Shown in pieces: positions 17,301-24,918 of a DNA stretch of 46,500 bases. How positions within the stretch are numbered: position 1 is the stretch's first letter; each line of letters begins with the position of its first letter. The notes below the pieces were generated by a model. The model made no database searches. It was not told the origin of the DNA and saw only the letters and a program-made list of their open reading frames with translations. Origin of the DNA: JAZKSG01 sp964384785. GTDB taxonomy: Archaea > Thermoplasmatota > E2 > DHVEG-1. Position numbers and translations under genes: made by a program. Where the stretch lies: the NCBI GenBank assembly GCA_964384785.1, contig CAYLLH010000004.1, forward strand, positions 1 to 46,500, in the 5' to 3' direction.

Positions 17301-20300
17301 GGTCAAAAACTAAAAGAAAAACACCTACAAAACAATGAATTAGAAGAAAAAATAAAAAACACAATTATTGAAAAAGAAAACTTTACAGAAGAATTACAGC
17401 AGAGAAATCAGATTATTTCAAATCTTCAGAAACAAATGACGGATAACCAATTTTCAATAATAAACAACAATAATTTAGTTGAAAAACTTGTAACAGAAAA
17501 AAATGATTTGCATACACAACTAAATAACAAAGAAAAAGAACTAGAAGCAGAGAATATTTTATTAGAGAAACAACAGAATCAGATAAAAAAATTAACTAAT
17601 ACAGTTGAAAATATAGATTTTGAAAAAAATAATTTAGTTGAAGAAATTCAGCAGAGAAATCAAATAATATCAGAACTGCAAAATCAACTACATGAAAACC
17701 AAGAAAAAATTTTTAATGTTAACTCTTTCAATGATACTCTTAAAAATCAACTACAAGAGTTGAATAATGATTTAACTCAGAGAAATCAAATAATTGCTAA
17801 TATAAAACAACAATTAACAGATAATCAATTCAATGTTAAAGAAAAAAACGATATCATACAAAATCTTGAAGAAAAAATAGGTGAAAAAGATAGATTCATT
17901 GAACAAAAAAAGAAGCTTTTAGAAAACAATATATCAGAGTTGCAACAAAGACAAAAAGAAATAGCATCTTTGGAATTGGAACTTCAAGAAAAAAATAGTT
18001 TATTAGAAGAAAACATTTCAAATCTTAAAAATAAAGAAGATGAACTTAAAAGTATAAGATCTGAACTTGAAGAAAAAACATTTTTGTTAGATACAAAAAA
18101 TAAAAAATTATTAGATGAACAGAAAAACAATCAGATTCTAAAAAACAGATTAGAAAAAGAAATAAACAAACAACATCCAGATATAAACGAACTGAAAAAC
18201 TTAAAAAATAATCTAGATGAAACAGAAAAAAAACTACATGATACTCTAAGAGAAAACGTTGAAATACAGCTTAGACTAAAAAACACACAAATTGAAGCTG
18301 AAAATATATCTAAAGAATTAACTAACAGAAATAATTTAATTCAGAGTTTACAGAAACAGGTTTTTAATAATCATAAAACAATAATTGATGTTAACCAAGA
18401 AAAACAATTTTTTGAAAAAAAATTCAAAGACGCTAAAAATGATGTTGAGAAACTAGATCAAGAGTTAAATCTTAAAAACAGGGATTTAGAACAACTAAAA
18501 AATGAACTCGAGTATCGATTTAAAGATATTTCTAAAAGATCAGAGATTATAAAAAAACAAGAAGTTGAAATAGGTGAAATCAAAAACAAACTAGATAAAA
18601 CTCTTTCAAATTTTGAAATTAAAGAAAAAGAAATCTTTAGTTTACAAGAGAAACTTAACATTAAACAAAACGAAAATGATTCATTAAAAGATGAAATCAA
18701 ACAAAGAAATTTAATTCTTAAAAACTTACAGCAGCAGCTTTCAGAAAAACAATATAATTCAGTTGAAAAAGAAAAAATTGTTAATGAATTAGAAAACGTT
18801 CTTCTGAAAAACCAGGATGAGTTAGATTCTTTTAGACATCAACTTAAAAATAAAGAAAATGAGTTATCTCAGATAAAAACAGAGTTTGAAAATCAAAGAA
18901 ATCTTCTTTTTGAAAAAAATAGTTTATTAAAAGAAAACAAAGATAAGATAAATGTTTTATCTGAAAATCTAAAAAGTATAGAATCAGAGCTTTCTGAGAA
19001 ATGTATGGAGTTACATGAAAAAAACCTTGAGTTAAACAATAAAGAAGAATCAATTTTTGAGTTAGAAGAGAATCTTAAAGAGAAAGATCAAAAGATAAAC
19101 TCTGTTAAAAAAGAAATATTAAACCTACAAGGTCTTCTTCATAACAAAAATGAAGAATTAAAAAGAAAAAATGATAGAATACTTGAAATGGAGAAAATAA
19201 GAGATAGGATAGAGAATCAGATTTTTGAAAAACAAAACGTTTTTGAAGAAAATAAGAAAGAATTAAATGAACTTAATTCTGAACTTGTTAATGTTAAAAA
19301 CGAGTTATCTGTTAAACAAAAAGAGTTGGAGTTAAGTTGGGATGAAATAAATAATCTTGGTTTAGCTTTAGAAGAAAGAAATCAGGAAGTAGAAATAAAA
19401 AACCTTGATTTGAAACGTAAACATGAAGAACTTGAAACCCTTGAGAAAAGGATGCATGAAACCAGTGAGGAAATAAATAAAAAGAATTTGTTACTAGAAC
19501 AAAAAAGTAAGGATCTTAAAAATTTAAAAACTGTTTTTCAGGAAAGAGAGAATAGTATTGAGTCTTTAAAAAATGAGTTGGGTGAACGTAATAAAATAAT
19601 TCAAGGTATAAAAAATCAGCTTGTTAGTCAACAGAATCTTTTAATGGATAAAACAAACGAGTTTAGTAGAATAAAAGAAGAATTCAGTGTTAGATCAAAG
19701 GAATTTGAAGAGAAAAAAGTTGAGCTTGATAGAAAAGAAAACATGGTTAAAGCTCTTAGAGAGGGTTTAAATCAGAAACAAAAGGATTTGGAAATAAAAA
19801 ATGAATCACTTAGTGAGAATGAAACTCTTATTAAGAATCTTAGAGAGAATTTAGAGGATAAATTATCTGTTCTTAAAAATAAAGATGAGGAGTTGGATTT
19901 TGCTAAAAAAGAACTAGATGAAAAAACTCATCAGTTGAATAAATTTAAATCGGAACTTGAAAACAGAAGAGAAGAAATAAACAATATTAAAACTGATTTA
20001 ACAGAGAAAGAAAAACAGTTATCTTCTAAAGATAAAAAAGTAGAGGAATTAAATACTAAACTTGAAGAAAAAATATCTAATATTTCAAAAATTCAAGAAA
20101 TGGTTGAAAATAAAGATAAGCTTATTTCTGAGATGAAAGAAAAAGTTGATGATAGTAGTGTTTTTGAAAAAGAAATAAAAAATTTAAAAGAACAATTAAA
20201 TAAAAAAGATAAAAAGCTTAACAGTATTAAATCAGAAGTTGAGGAAAAAGATCGGGAGGCACGAGCTAGTCGATCTGCTCTTAACTGGCTTAAAAATGAT

Positions 20301-20840
20301 CTTGTTAAAAAACAAAAAGAATTCGATAAAATTAAAACAGAGCTTGATCAGAAATCAGATGATCTTAATAAACTTCAAAGTGAGCTTTCTAAGGAGGACT
20401 TGCAGAGTCTTAGAAAAGATTTAGCTAAGAAACAAAAACTTCTTGATGAAAAAAACAATGAATTAAAAAAGAAGGATTCAGAGTTTAAGACTCTAAAGAA
20501 ACAAATGTTAGAGAAAGATAAAAATTTAAAACAACAGAAAAACAATCTTAAAACAAGAATTGATGATATAAATAGACTTAAAAACACTCTTGAAGAAAAA
20601 GAAAAAATTGTGAGATCTAAAGATGAGCAAATAGAACAGTTAAACCTTGAACTTGAACAGACTGAACTTGATTTAAAAAGACTTGAAAGAGAAACTTCTC
20701 TTAAAACAAGAGCTGATATGTCTTCTGAGGAATGGGGGGATCAACAACATATTTTTGAGCCTCTTGAAGAAAAATTAGAGATGGATGATGAACATATTCA
20801 TACTAGACGAATTGATGAGGAAGAAGAGGAAGATCTTTAA
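14367..20840 (+). CDS. Giant PAS plus coiled-coil protein (2157 residues)
   Basis: The largest gene of the window. Residues about 25-130 form a PAS domain (DPVFFVNNSGKVIDANEIFC, KLGVSKKKIIGKSLTDMDF, YYDLEVLDDDGKTFSLEIE). From about 150 to 2110 the sequence is almost unbroken Lys/Glu/Gln/Asn/Leu-rich heptad coiled coil. The tail is acidic (EEWGDQQHIFEPLEE, RRIDEEEEEDL). No signal peptide, membrane segment, ATPase or kinase domain is present. A motif of the form E[LI]xQRNxIIxxLQxQLxxNQ recurs irregularly at about residues 444, 769, 880, 1008, 1092, 1134, 1317, 1442 and 1736, so the rod was probably built by internal duplication. As a continuous rod it would reach a few hundred nanometres. It is not an SMC protein (no Walker A or hinge). 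Other PAS/coiled-coil genes flank the archaellum genes here. Scaffold or polar organiser is an inference. Confidence 0.85.
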   Translation: MKNGLDDFNVKKDRNSLSAEEYSKNDPVFFVNNSGKVIDANEIFCKKLGVSKKKIIGKSLTDMDFLSEKGKKKAVRRHISMLIGKDSPYYDLEVLDDDGKTFSLEIETKPRYIDNKKDGEIAVIKELTPIKQNHTEELKTTLKKQGSSDEDFLKAFNNIREKSREIKNLKKQLEKKYQNVSRTGFDLNKVNQDLNSSRMILDEKKYEIKQLKNHLNNLEQKIAFKDKQIHSLKDSLDRFQEKNIEQKDFLRSFEEEIERKNEELESKTWILKQKEKQVEDLENEIDQRDKQISRMQQSFEEKNSDFKKIYSNLDSFEEKLRTLQKERDIIQSNLENKNDEINNFKHGLKQKDLQLQDLKNELENFRSLFDERQRKNRKELDEKEKEIKEILKLLGRKRNEIESTINKLDYKDRRIGELEKQVSEINDFQMMLNESADQINILRDEIGSRDNIIETVTGQLNNQQMKILQKTKAVKNLERKISERNNELIDLSQKIIDIKTGLIENQNDLNKKINENSILKNQIETKEEEINRLNSLLNQKSSFLEKKQSKLQEKLNTKREEINILSEKLREKNNIVENLKNKLDENHFEISKLQSELQDASSLSQNRVVELEQDLVNKKEEVETLKKELNQTTRELEGKNNYIAEIQHQVKDKENQLEQINEILKQKDTIISQKDTNIEKYLDELDYNKNLVKKIDQELREIKNELFHNQVEIQNKDENIGNLKEKIKEANLQVLSKENIIDRLKNNYFEKEDEFNVLIDQIEDYKRNVEDRNLIIGNLQRVLSENHNNLFEIENKNNILESRLNESEGLLSTKNNIIDELEEKFQEKNQENDKLLSIIQGKEKDIVVNNVLLNRQKEQILKTKNQLNSSLIENQDLNSELQQRNDIIRQLQQQLSSNQNKMIEINTNNYDLKNELENKTSYLNETKDLIDKKEKIIQKLGEKLKEKNIQNNEILTLKTQKENLIDELKQKNSIIDKYGQKLKEKHLQNNELEEKIKNTIIEKENFTEELQQRNQIISNLQKQMTDNQFSIINNNNLVEKLVTEKNDLHTQLNNKEKELEAENILLEKQQNQIKKLTNTVENIDFEKNNLVEEIQQRNQIISELQNQLHENQEKIFNVNSFNDTLKNQLQELNNDLTQRNQIIANIKQQLTDNQFNVKEKNDIIQNLEEKIGEKDRFIEQKKKLLENNISELQQRQKEIASLELELQEKNSLLEENISNLKNKEDELKSIRSELEEKTFLLDTKNKKLLDEQKNNQILKNRLEKEINKQHPDINELKNLKNNLDETEKKLHDTLRENVEIQLRLKNTQIEAENISKELTNRNNLIQSLQKQVFNNHKTIIDVNQEKQFFEKKFKDAKNDVEKLDQELNLKNRDLEQLKNELEYRFKDISKRSEIIKKQEVEIGEIKNKLDKTLSNFEIKEKEIFSLQEKLNIKQNENDSLKDEIKQRNLILKNLQQQLSEKQYNSVEKEKIVNELENVLLKNQDELDSFRHQLKNKENELSQIKTEFENQRNLLFEKNSLLKENKDKINVLSENLKSIESELSEKCMELHEKNLELNNKEESIFELEENLKEKDQKINSVKKEILNLQGLLHNKNEELKRKNDRILEMEKIRDRIENQIFEKQNVFEENKKELNELNSELVNVKNELSVKQKELELSWDEINNLGLALEERNQEVEIKNLDLKRKHEELETLEKRMHETSEEINKKNLLLEQKSKDLKNLKTVFQERENSIESLKNELGERNKIIQGIKNQLVSQQNLLMDKTNEFSRIKEEFSVRSKEFEEKKVELDRKENMVKALREGLNQKQKDLEIKNESLSENETLIKNLRENLEDKLSVLKNKDEELDFAKKELDEKTHQLNKFKSELENRREEINNIKTDLTEKEKQLSSKDKKVEELNTKLEEKISNISKIQEMVENKDKLISEMKEKVDDSSVFEKEIKNLKEQLNKKDKKLNSIKSEVEEKDREARASRSALNWLKNDLVKKQKEFDKIKTELDQKSDDLNKLQSELSKEDLQSLRKDLAKKQKLLDEKNNELKKKDSEFKTLKKQMLEKDKNLKQQKNNLKTRIDDINRLKNTLEEKEKIVRSKDEQIEQLNLELEQTELDLKRLERETSLKTRADMSSEEWGDQQHIFEPLEEKLEMDDEHIHTRRIDEEEEEDL

Positions 20841-20859
20841 AAAAAAAATAGGTTTTTTT

Positions 20860-21507
20860 TTATAATTGTACAAGGTTTTTCATTGGAAGGGGGGCCTTTA
20901 GAGTTATTTTTTTATCAATACCTGTTGAGGGAAACATTTGAAGATTGAGTGTGTCATCTTTTTTCATGTAAAATTCTGTTGGTAGTTTGATTATGATGTA
21001 TCCCATATCTGTGTTTTTGTTAAAACAATCATATTTTTTTATTGAATTATCTTTATCATGGGTTGAGATGATTGCGAAAGTGTTTGTTGTTAGATTATTC
21101 CATATTGGATGGTTAAATATTTGATTATTCTCAGATGTTATTTTAGCAGGTTCTTGTGAATAAGAAAGAATTTGTAGGTTTTTTCCATTGGATATCTTTA
21201 TTGTTATTTCTGATATGTTTATTTGTTTTGATATTAGTGGTTTTATCATGATTGCTATTCTTTGTATTTTTTGATTTCCTGGCGGTCCTTGGTATTTTCC
21301 TACTCTGTCTGTTATTTTTAGATACGTTGTGATATCGTCTACTGATTCATCGGTTGCTTTTTGAAAAATTTCTATTAGATCATTTTCTGTTTCATCATTA
21401 GTTCCATCTATATCACTTGATATGACTGTGAATGCGGTTAAACTGATTAATAGTATTACAATAAATAGTATTATTGTTGATATTCCTAGTCTTCCCATGT
21501 ATGTCAT
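20860..21507 (-). CDS. Divergent archaellin-like (class III signal peptide) protein
   Basis: The 215-residue product has a very short leader MTYMGR before a prepilin-type hydrophobic segment (LGISTIILFIVILLISLTAF), then a beta-rich domain ending IDKKITLKAPLPMKNLVQL. The C-terminus parallels that of the archaellins nearby (GAAGIFMVSAPNAFDHRVVD). The helix lacks the usual VAAVAAS stretch and the GIGTLIVF core, so it is a diverged or minor subunit. It is transcribed convergently to the giant coiled-coil gene and divergently from the archaellin pair. TATA-like tttaaataaata lies about 50 bases upstream on the minus strand. Confidence 0.7.
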   Translation of the reverse strand: MTYMGRLGISTIILFIVILLISLTAFTVISSDIDGTNDETENDLIEIFQKATDESVDDITTYLKITDRVGKYQGPPGNQKIQRIAIMIKPLISKQINISEITIKISNGKNLQILSYSQEPAKITSENNQIFNHPIWNNLTTNTFAIISTHDKDNSIKKYDCFNKNTDMGYIIIKLPTEFYMKKDDTLNLQMFPSTGIDKKITLKAPLPMKNLVQL

Positions 21508-21677
21508 TTTTTTTTCACTTTTTGTTTTTTGTCTCTGTTGTATAACTGGGAGTACTATTTATTTAAAGATTTTTATACATTTGTTATCATTTTATACTGT
21601 TTTTAAATATATAGCATTGTTTTTTGTAAAAATGTCTTTTTTGGCATTTTTCTTTTTTGTTTCTTAACCGGCTAATC

Positions 21678-21767
21678 TTTATATACTGTGCCATGACAAC
21701 ACTTACCATGTAAACGCGTACCATGGTTTAACCACCATGGAAACGAAACGGAAGGAAGTGAAAGGAA
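21678..21767 (+). promoter_or_regulatory. Promoter and structured leader of the first long-leader archaellin
   Basis: TATA box tttatatac at 21678-21686 predicts a start near 21709 and a leader of about 60 bases. The leader contains a hairpin with arms CCATGGT (21721-21727) and ACCATGG (21734-21740), then the purine-rich element gaaacgaaacggaagg at 21740-21755, then the gaaaggaa ribosome-binding region and the ATG. The 16-base element and the hairpin-then-element order recur before the second archaellin (22771-22884), while the hairpin sequence itself differs. Confidence 0.55.
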
Positions 21768-22661
21768 ATGAAAAAAAAATATATGGAAAAACTAATTGGA
21801 AAATACTGCAAAATTGTCACCAAAGAACCAGGTGACAGTAGAGCAAGTGTAGTAAGCGGCACAGTAGAAGACATAGACTACGAAGACGGTTTTATTTTAG
21901 TAGACTCAGCTCAAGGATTAGGATGCCTGAGCATAAACACCGTCATAGCGATAAAACCAGGACACGCCAAACCAAAACATCAAAAAAGAAAAATAAAAGC
22001 TGAAGAAACAGCATCCATAGGTATCGGAACCTTAATTGTTTTTATAGCAACCGTTCTAGTTGCAGCAGTCGCAGCCAGCGTCATAATACAAACCAGTGAA
22101 CAACTACAAAACAGAGCCTATGCAGTAGGAAAACAAACCATAAGAGAAGTCAGCAGCGGTGTAAGCATTATAGGTATGACAGGATATACAAATGAAGGGA
22201 AAACAAAAATGGAGTACCTAGCAATAAGTTTACGGCCAAGAGCAGGAAGTTATGATATAGATCTAAACGAAACACTAGTTTATATAGAATATGACAACCT
22301 AACAGTACTATCATTAGATTACGCAAATGATGATGGTGTAGATGAAGATGATTCCGGAACAATAAGCGCAAATGTTTCAGAAGATGGAATATTCCATACT
22401 TTAAACCACAGCTACTTAACATCTACAGTTTTTGGAGCAATAGCAGTAAGAGACTCAGATAAATCAATAGTAAACAGCTATGGTATGGGAACAAGTGACA
22501 TGGTGATGATAATAATAAATTTGACAGCATCATTCTCAGAAACAAATGGACTTGAACCCGGTGAAGAATTCTATGGAAGAATAGTACCTGAAACTGGAGC
22601 AGCAGGAATCTTTATGGTTAGTGCCCCTAACGCATTTGATCATAGAGTCGTAGATCTATAA
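21768..22661 (+). CDS. arlB: Archaellin with N-terminal Sm/SH3-like domain in its leader (copy 1)
   Basis: The 297-residue product is a filament subunit of the archaellum. Residues about 85-115 are the archaellin processing region and core helix (ETASIGIGTLIVFIATVLVA, AASVIIQTSEQLQNRAYAVG), and the C-terminus is GAAGIFMVSAPNAFDHRVVD. Unusually, the region before the processing site is about 80 residues instead of 6-15. It forms a compact beta-rich unit (GKYCKIVTKEPGD, VSGTVEDIDYEDGFILVDS, GLGCLSINTVIAIKP) resembling an Sm/Lsm or SH3-like barrel, then a basic linker (KPKHQKRKIK). There is no ATG, GTG or TTG between Met6 and the core helix, so the long form is the gene product. It contains N-x-S/T sequons. 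Prepilin peptidase cleavage near residues 80-83 would release the domain into the cytoplasm. Confidence 0.85.
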   Translation: MKKKYMEKLIGKYCKIVTKEPGDSRASVVSGTVEDIDYEDGFILVDSAQGLGCLSINTVIAIKPGHAKPKHQKRKIKAEETASIGIGTLIVFIATVLVAAVAASVIIQTSEQLQNRAYAVGKQTIREVSSGVSIIGMTGYTNEGKTKMEYLAISLRPRAGSYDIDLNETLVYIEYDNLTVLSLDYANDDGVDEDDSGTISANVSEDGIFHTLNHSYLTSTVFGAIAVRDSDKSIVNSYGMGTSDMVMIIINLTASFSETNGLEPGEEFYGRIVPETGAAGIFMVSAPNAFDHRVVDL

Positions 22662-22698
22662 AAGAAAATAACAACAACCATAATTATTTTCTTTTTTT
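22661..22698 (+). terminator. Hairpin terminator after archaellin copy 1
   Basis: Perfect 11-base inverted repeat AAAGAAAATAA (22661-22671) and TTATTTTCTTT (22684-22694) with a 12-base loop, overlapping the stop codon and followed by a T-rich tract. It implies that the two archaellin genes have separate transcripts. Confidence 0.6.
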
Positions 22699-22770
22699 CT
22701 AATCTTTATTTTTTATGTAATTTTTACTCTTTGACTATTTTCATACTTTTGTATTTTTCACAGCAAACCT

Positions 22771-22884
22771 TTTTATAACAAATTTTTGAAAACAGATACC
22801 ATGAAATAAATTATCACGGCAAAGTCTGTCGTGAGAAACGAAACGAAACGGAAGGTGATCAAAAGATGAAAAGGTGAAAGAAGT
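22771..22884 (+). promoter_or_regulatory. Promoter and structured leader of the second long-leader archaellin
   Basis: TATA-like ttttataac at 22771-22779 predicts a start near 22802 and a leader of about 80 bases. Inside are a hairpin with arms CACGGC (22818-22823) and GTCGTG (about 22830-22835, one G-T pair), then gaaacgaaacggaagg, identical over 16 bases to the element before copy 1, then ggtgatc and aaaggtgaaag ribosome-binding-like sequences before the ATG at 22885. Confidence 0.5.
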
Positions 22885-23745
22885 ATGAAAAAGAAATATA
22901 TGGACAGATTTGTAGGCAAGTATTGCAAAATAGTTACAAAAGAACCTGGCGAAGACAAAGCCAGTGTAGTCACAGGTATTTTAGAAGATATTGATTATGA
23001 AGATGGTTTTATTTTAGTAGATTCTGAACAAGGATTAGGCGCACTTAGAATAAACACCATTGTGGCAATTAAACCCTCAAGTAAGAGAAAAAGAAAGATA
23101 ACCCGCGAAGAAACAGCATCCATAGGAATAGGAACCCTAATTGTTTTTATAGCTCTTGTACTCGTTGCTGCAGTAGCAGCAAGCGTCATAATACAAACCA
23201 GTGAAAACCTACAAAACAGAGCCTATGCGGTAGGAAAACAAACCATAAGAGAAGTCTCAAGTGGTGTACAAATAGTCGATCAAATAGGATATTGTAATGA
23301 AGAAAAAACAGTAATTGAATATCTAGCGATAAGTGTACGACCAAGGGCAGGAAGTTATGATATAGACCTAAATGAGACACTAATCTATTTACAATATGAT
23401 AACCTAACCGTGTTATCATTAAAATACCATAACGGTACAGATTCGGTAATATCAACTGTACATGAAGACGGAGTATTCCACACCCTTAACATGAGCACCC
23501 TAGGAGCAACAAACTTTGGAGCAATAGGCATAAGAGATTCTGATCTATCAATACAAAACACATATGGTATGGGAAGTGGTGATATGGCAATGATAATAAT
23601 AAATTTGACAGCATCATTCCCAGAAACAGGTGGACTTGAACCCGGCGAAGAACTACTTGGAAGACTTGTGCCAGAAATAGGAGCAGCAGGAATATTTCTT
23701 GTAAGTGCACCTAACGCATTCGATAACAGAGCAGTAGAATTATAA
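22885..23745 (+). CDS. arlB: Archaellin with N-terminal Sm/SH3-like domain in its leader (copy 2)
   Basis: The 286-residue tandem paralog of the preceding gene. The extra N-terminal domain is conserved: counted by eye, 15 of the first 64 residues differ, mostly conservatively (E/D, K/R, I/V), and the barrel pattern GKYCKIVTKEPGE, LEDIDYEDGFILVDS, INTIVAIKP is kept. Then come a basic linker (SSKRKRKITRE), the processing region and helix (ETASIGIGTLIVFIALVLVA), and the C-terminal GAAGIFLVSAPNAFDNRAVE. The main differences from copy 1 are in the exposed middle of the filament domain. It has its own promoter and leader and ends at a bidirectional terminator. Conservation of the leader domain between copies argues that it is functional. 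Confidence 0.85.
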   Translation: MKKKYMDRFVGKYCKIVTKEPGEDKASVVTGILEDIDYEDGFILVDSEQGLGALRINTIVAIKPSSKRKRKITREETASIGIGTLIVFIALVLVAAVAASVIIQTSENLQNRAYAVGKQTIREVSSGVQIVDQIGYCNEEKTVIEYLAISVRPRAGSYDIDLNETLIYLQYDNLTVLSLKYHNGTDSVISTVHEDGVFHTLNMSTLGATNFGAIGIRDSDLSIQNTYGMGSGDMAMIIINLTASFPETGGLEPGEELLGRLVPEIGAAGIFLVSAPNAFDNRAVEL

Positions 23746-23756
23746 AAAAAACCATT

Positions 23757-23786
23757 AGGAATAAAAAAAACTTTTTTTTTATTCCT
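23757..23786. terminator. Bidirectional terminator between convergent genes
   Basis: Near-perfect palindrome AGGAATAAAAAAAA - C - TTTTTTTTTATTCCT. It serves the archaellin from the left and the PAS membrane protein (whose last codons overlap it) from the right. Confidence 0.65.
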
Positions 23787-24918
23787 TTATTTCATCTATT
23801 TTTTTAACTATAGCAATATGAGCAGTTTTACCATTCAAATTAGTTGGTTTAAGATCAACATGTAAACGAACTTTTTTATTATCTTTAGATCTAAAAGTCG
23901 CCTCATAAAATGAAACATTTTTACCATTCAACCTTTTAAGAAAATATTTCTGAAGTTTTGAATAATCACTTGGAATAATTAAGTTTAAAAAATTTTTTCC
24001 AACAATATCAACATCTTCATAACCTAGAAGTTCTGAAAAACTATCATTAATTTTTTCAATCTTACCTTTTCTAACCAGAAAAGCACTTTCATTTATATCT
24101 TCAAAAAAATCTACTTTAGTATTTGATTTGAAATCTTTATCAAATTCATCAACAACCTCCTTTGTTTTAAAAAAAGAAGGTGAAAGTGATTTTAAACCTG
24201 TCAGATCAGAAAGATTATCAGAAAGATGTTTTTCATCATTAACTAAAACTCTTCTCCGATATTCCAATTCCTGTTCCAGATTTTTTATCTTATCTTCCTT
24301 TTCTTCAAGTTTACCAAAAATATCAGAAACTTTTTTTAAATCTTCTCTAGACGAACTAGAACTAAAAATAGGTTGTTTTTCTATTTCAGATGTCTTTGCA
24401 TAAGAGGATTTTTTATCTGGTAGAAAATTTTTAGGGGAAAAAAATATATCTGGTTTTTTTAAAGCAGTAAAATCTTTGTCATAATCTTCATAGAACTCTT
24501 CTTCATTATAAGAATAAGATAAAATATGTTTATGATCTATAAGTAAAACAACAATAAGGCAGAAAAAAATAATGTAATAATATATATTATCAAAAACTAT
24601 ATTTCTTGAAGTTATAACTATACCGGTTCCGGTTAGAAGAGCGATTGTAAAAACAAAAGAATAGATTAAATTTTTTCTTGTAGAATGAAAATGAAGATAA
24701 GCTTCAAATATTAAAAAAACTAATGAAATAAATAAAAGCTGAAGTTTTTCTAGGCCTGAAAGAAGATAAAAAGGTGTTAAATTAAACATGAATTCTGGTT
24801 CAAAACTTGTTTCAAAGAAAAAAATAAAAACAAATTTAACTGATATAAAAAAAGCCAGAAACATAAAAAAATAACATGGGAAACACCAAGGGATACGTTT
24901 TGATTCATCCGTTACCAT
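23779..24918 (-). CDS. Membrane-anchored PAS protein with short coiled coil
   Basis: The 379-residue product has four membrane segments in residues 10-135 (for example FFMFLAFFISVKFVFIFFF and YYIIFFCLIVVLLIDH). A linker with a short coiled coil follows (LEEKEDKIKNLEQELEYRRR). The C-terminal PAS domain at about 265-375 has ESAFLVRKGKIEKINDSF, SELLGYEDVDIVGKNFLNL and SDYSKLQKYFLKRLNGK. That PAS is closely related to the second PAS of the 662-residue protein at 33492-35480 (SSFEKYYLDRLKGETAEYYD). No kinase, HAMP, methyl-accepting or receiver domain follows, so output must be by protein contact. The start overlaps the upstream gene by 14 bases. Confidence 0.75.
   Translation of the reverse strand: MVTDESKRIPWCFPCYFFMFLAFFISVKFVFIFFFETSFEPEFMFNLTPFYLLSGLEKLQLLFISLVFLIFEAYLHFHSTRKNLIYSFVFTIALLTGTGIVITSRNIVFDNIYYYIIFFCLIVVLLIDHKHILSYSYNEEEFYEDYDKDFTALKKPDIFFSPKNFLPDKKSSYAKTSEIEKQPIFSSSSSREDLKKVSDIFGKLEEKEDKIKNLEQELEYRRRVLVNDEKHLSDNLSDLTGLKSLSPSFFKTKEVVDEFDKDFKSNTKVDFFEDINESAFLVRKGKIEKINDSFSELLGYEDVDIVGKNFLNLIIPSDYSKLQKYFLKRLNGKNVSFYEATFRSKDNKKVRLHVDLKPTNLNGKTAHIAIVKKIDEIKE

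Noticed and set aside
14367..20840. SMC/Rad50-type ATPase
   Set aside because: The giant coiled coil has no Walker A, signature motif, Walker B or hinge; its N-terminus is PAS.
21768..23745. Mis-joined gene: separate Sm-like protein followed by archaellin by frameshift or missed stop
   Set aside because: The frame is continuous in both paralogs, the linker is similar in both, and there is no start codon before the archaellin helix.
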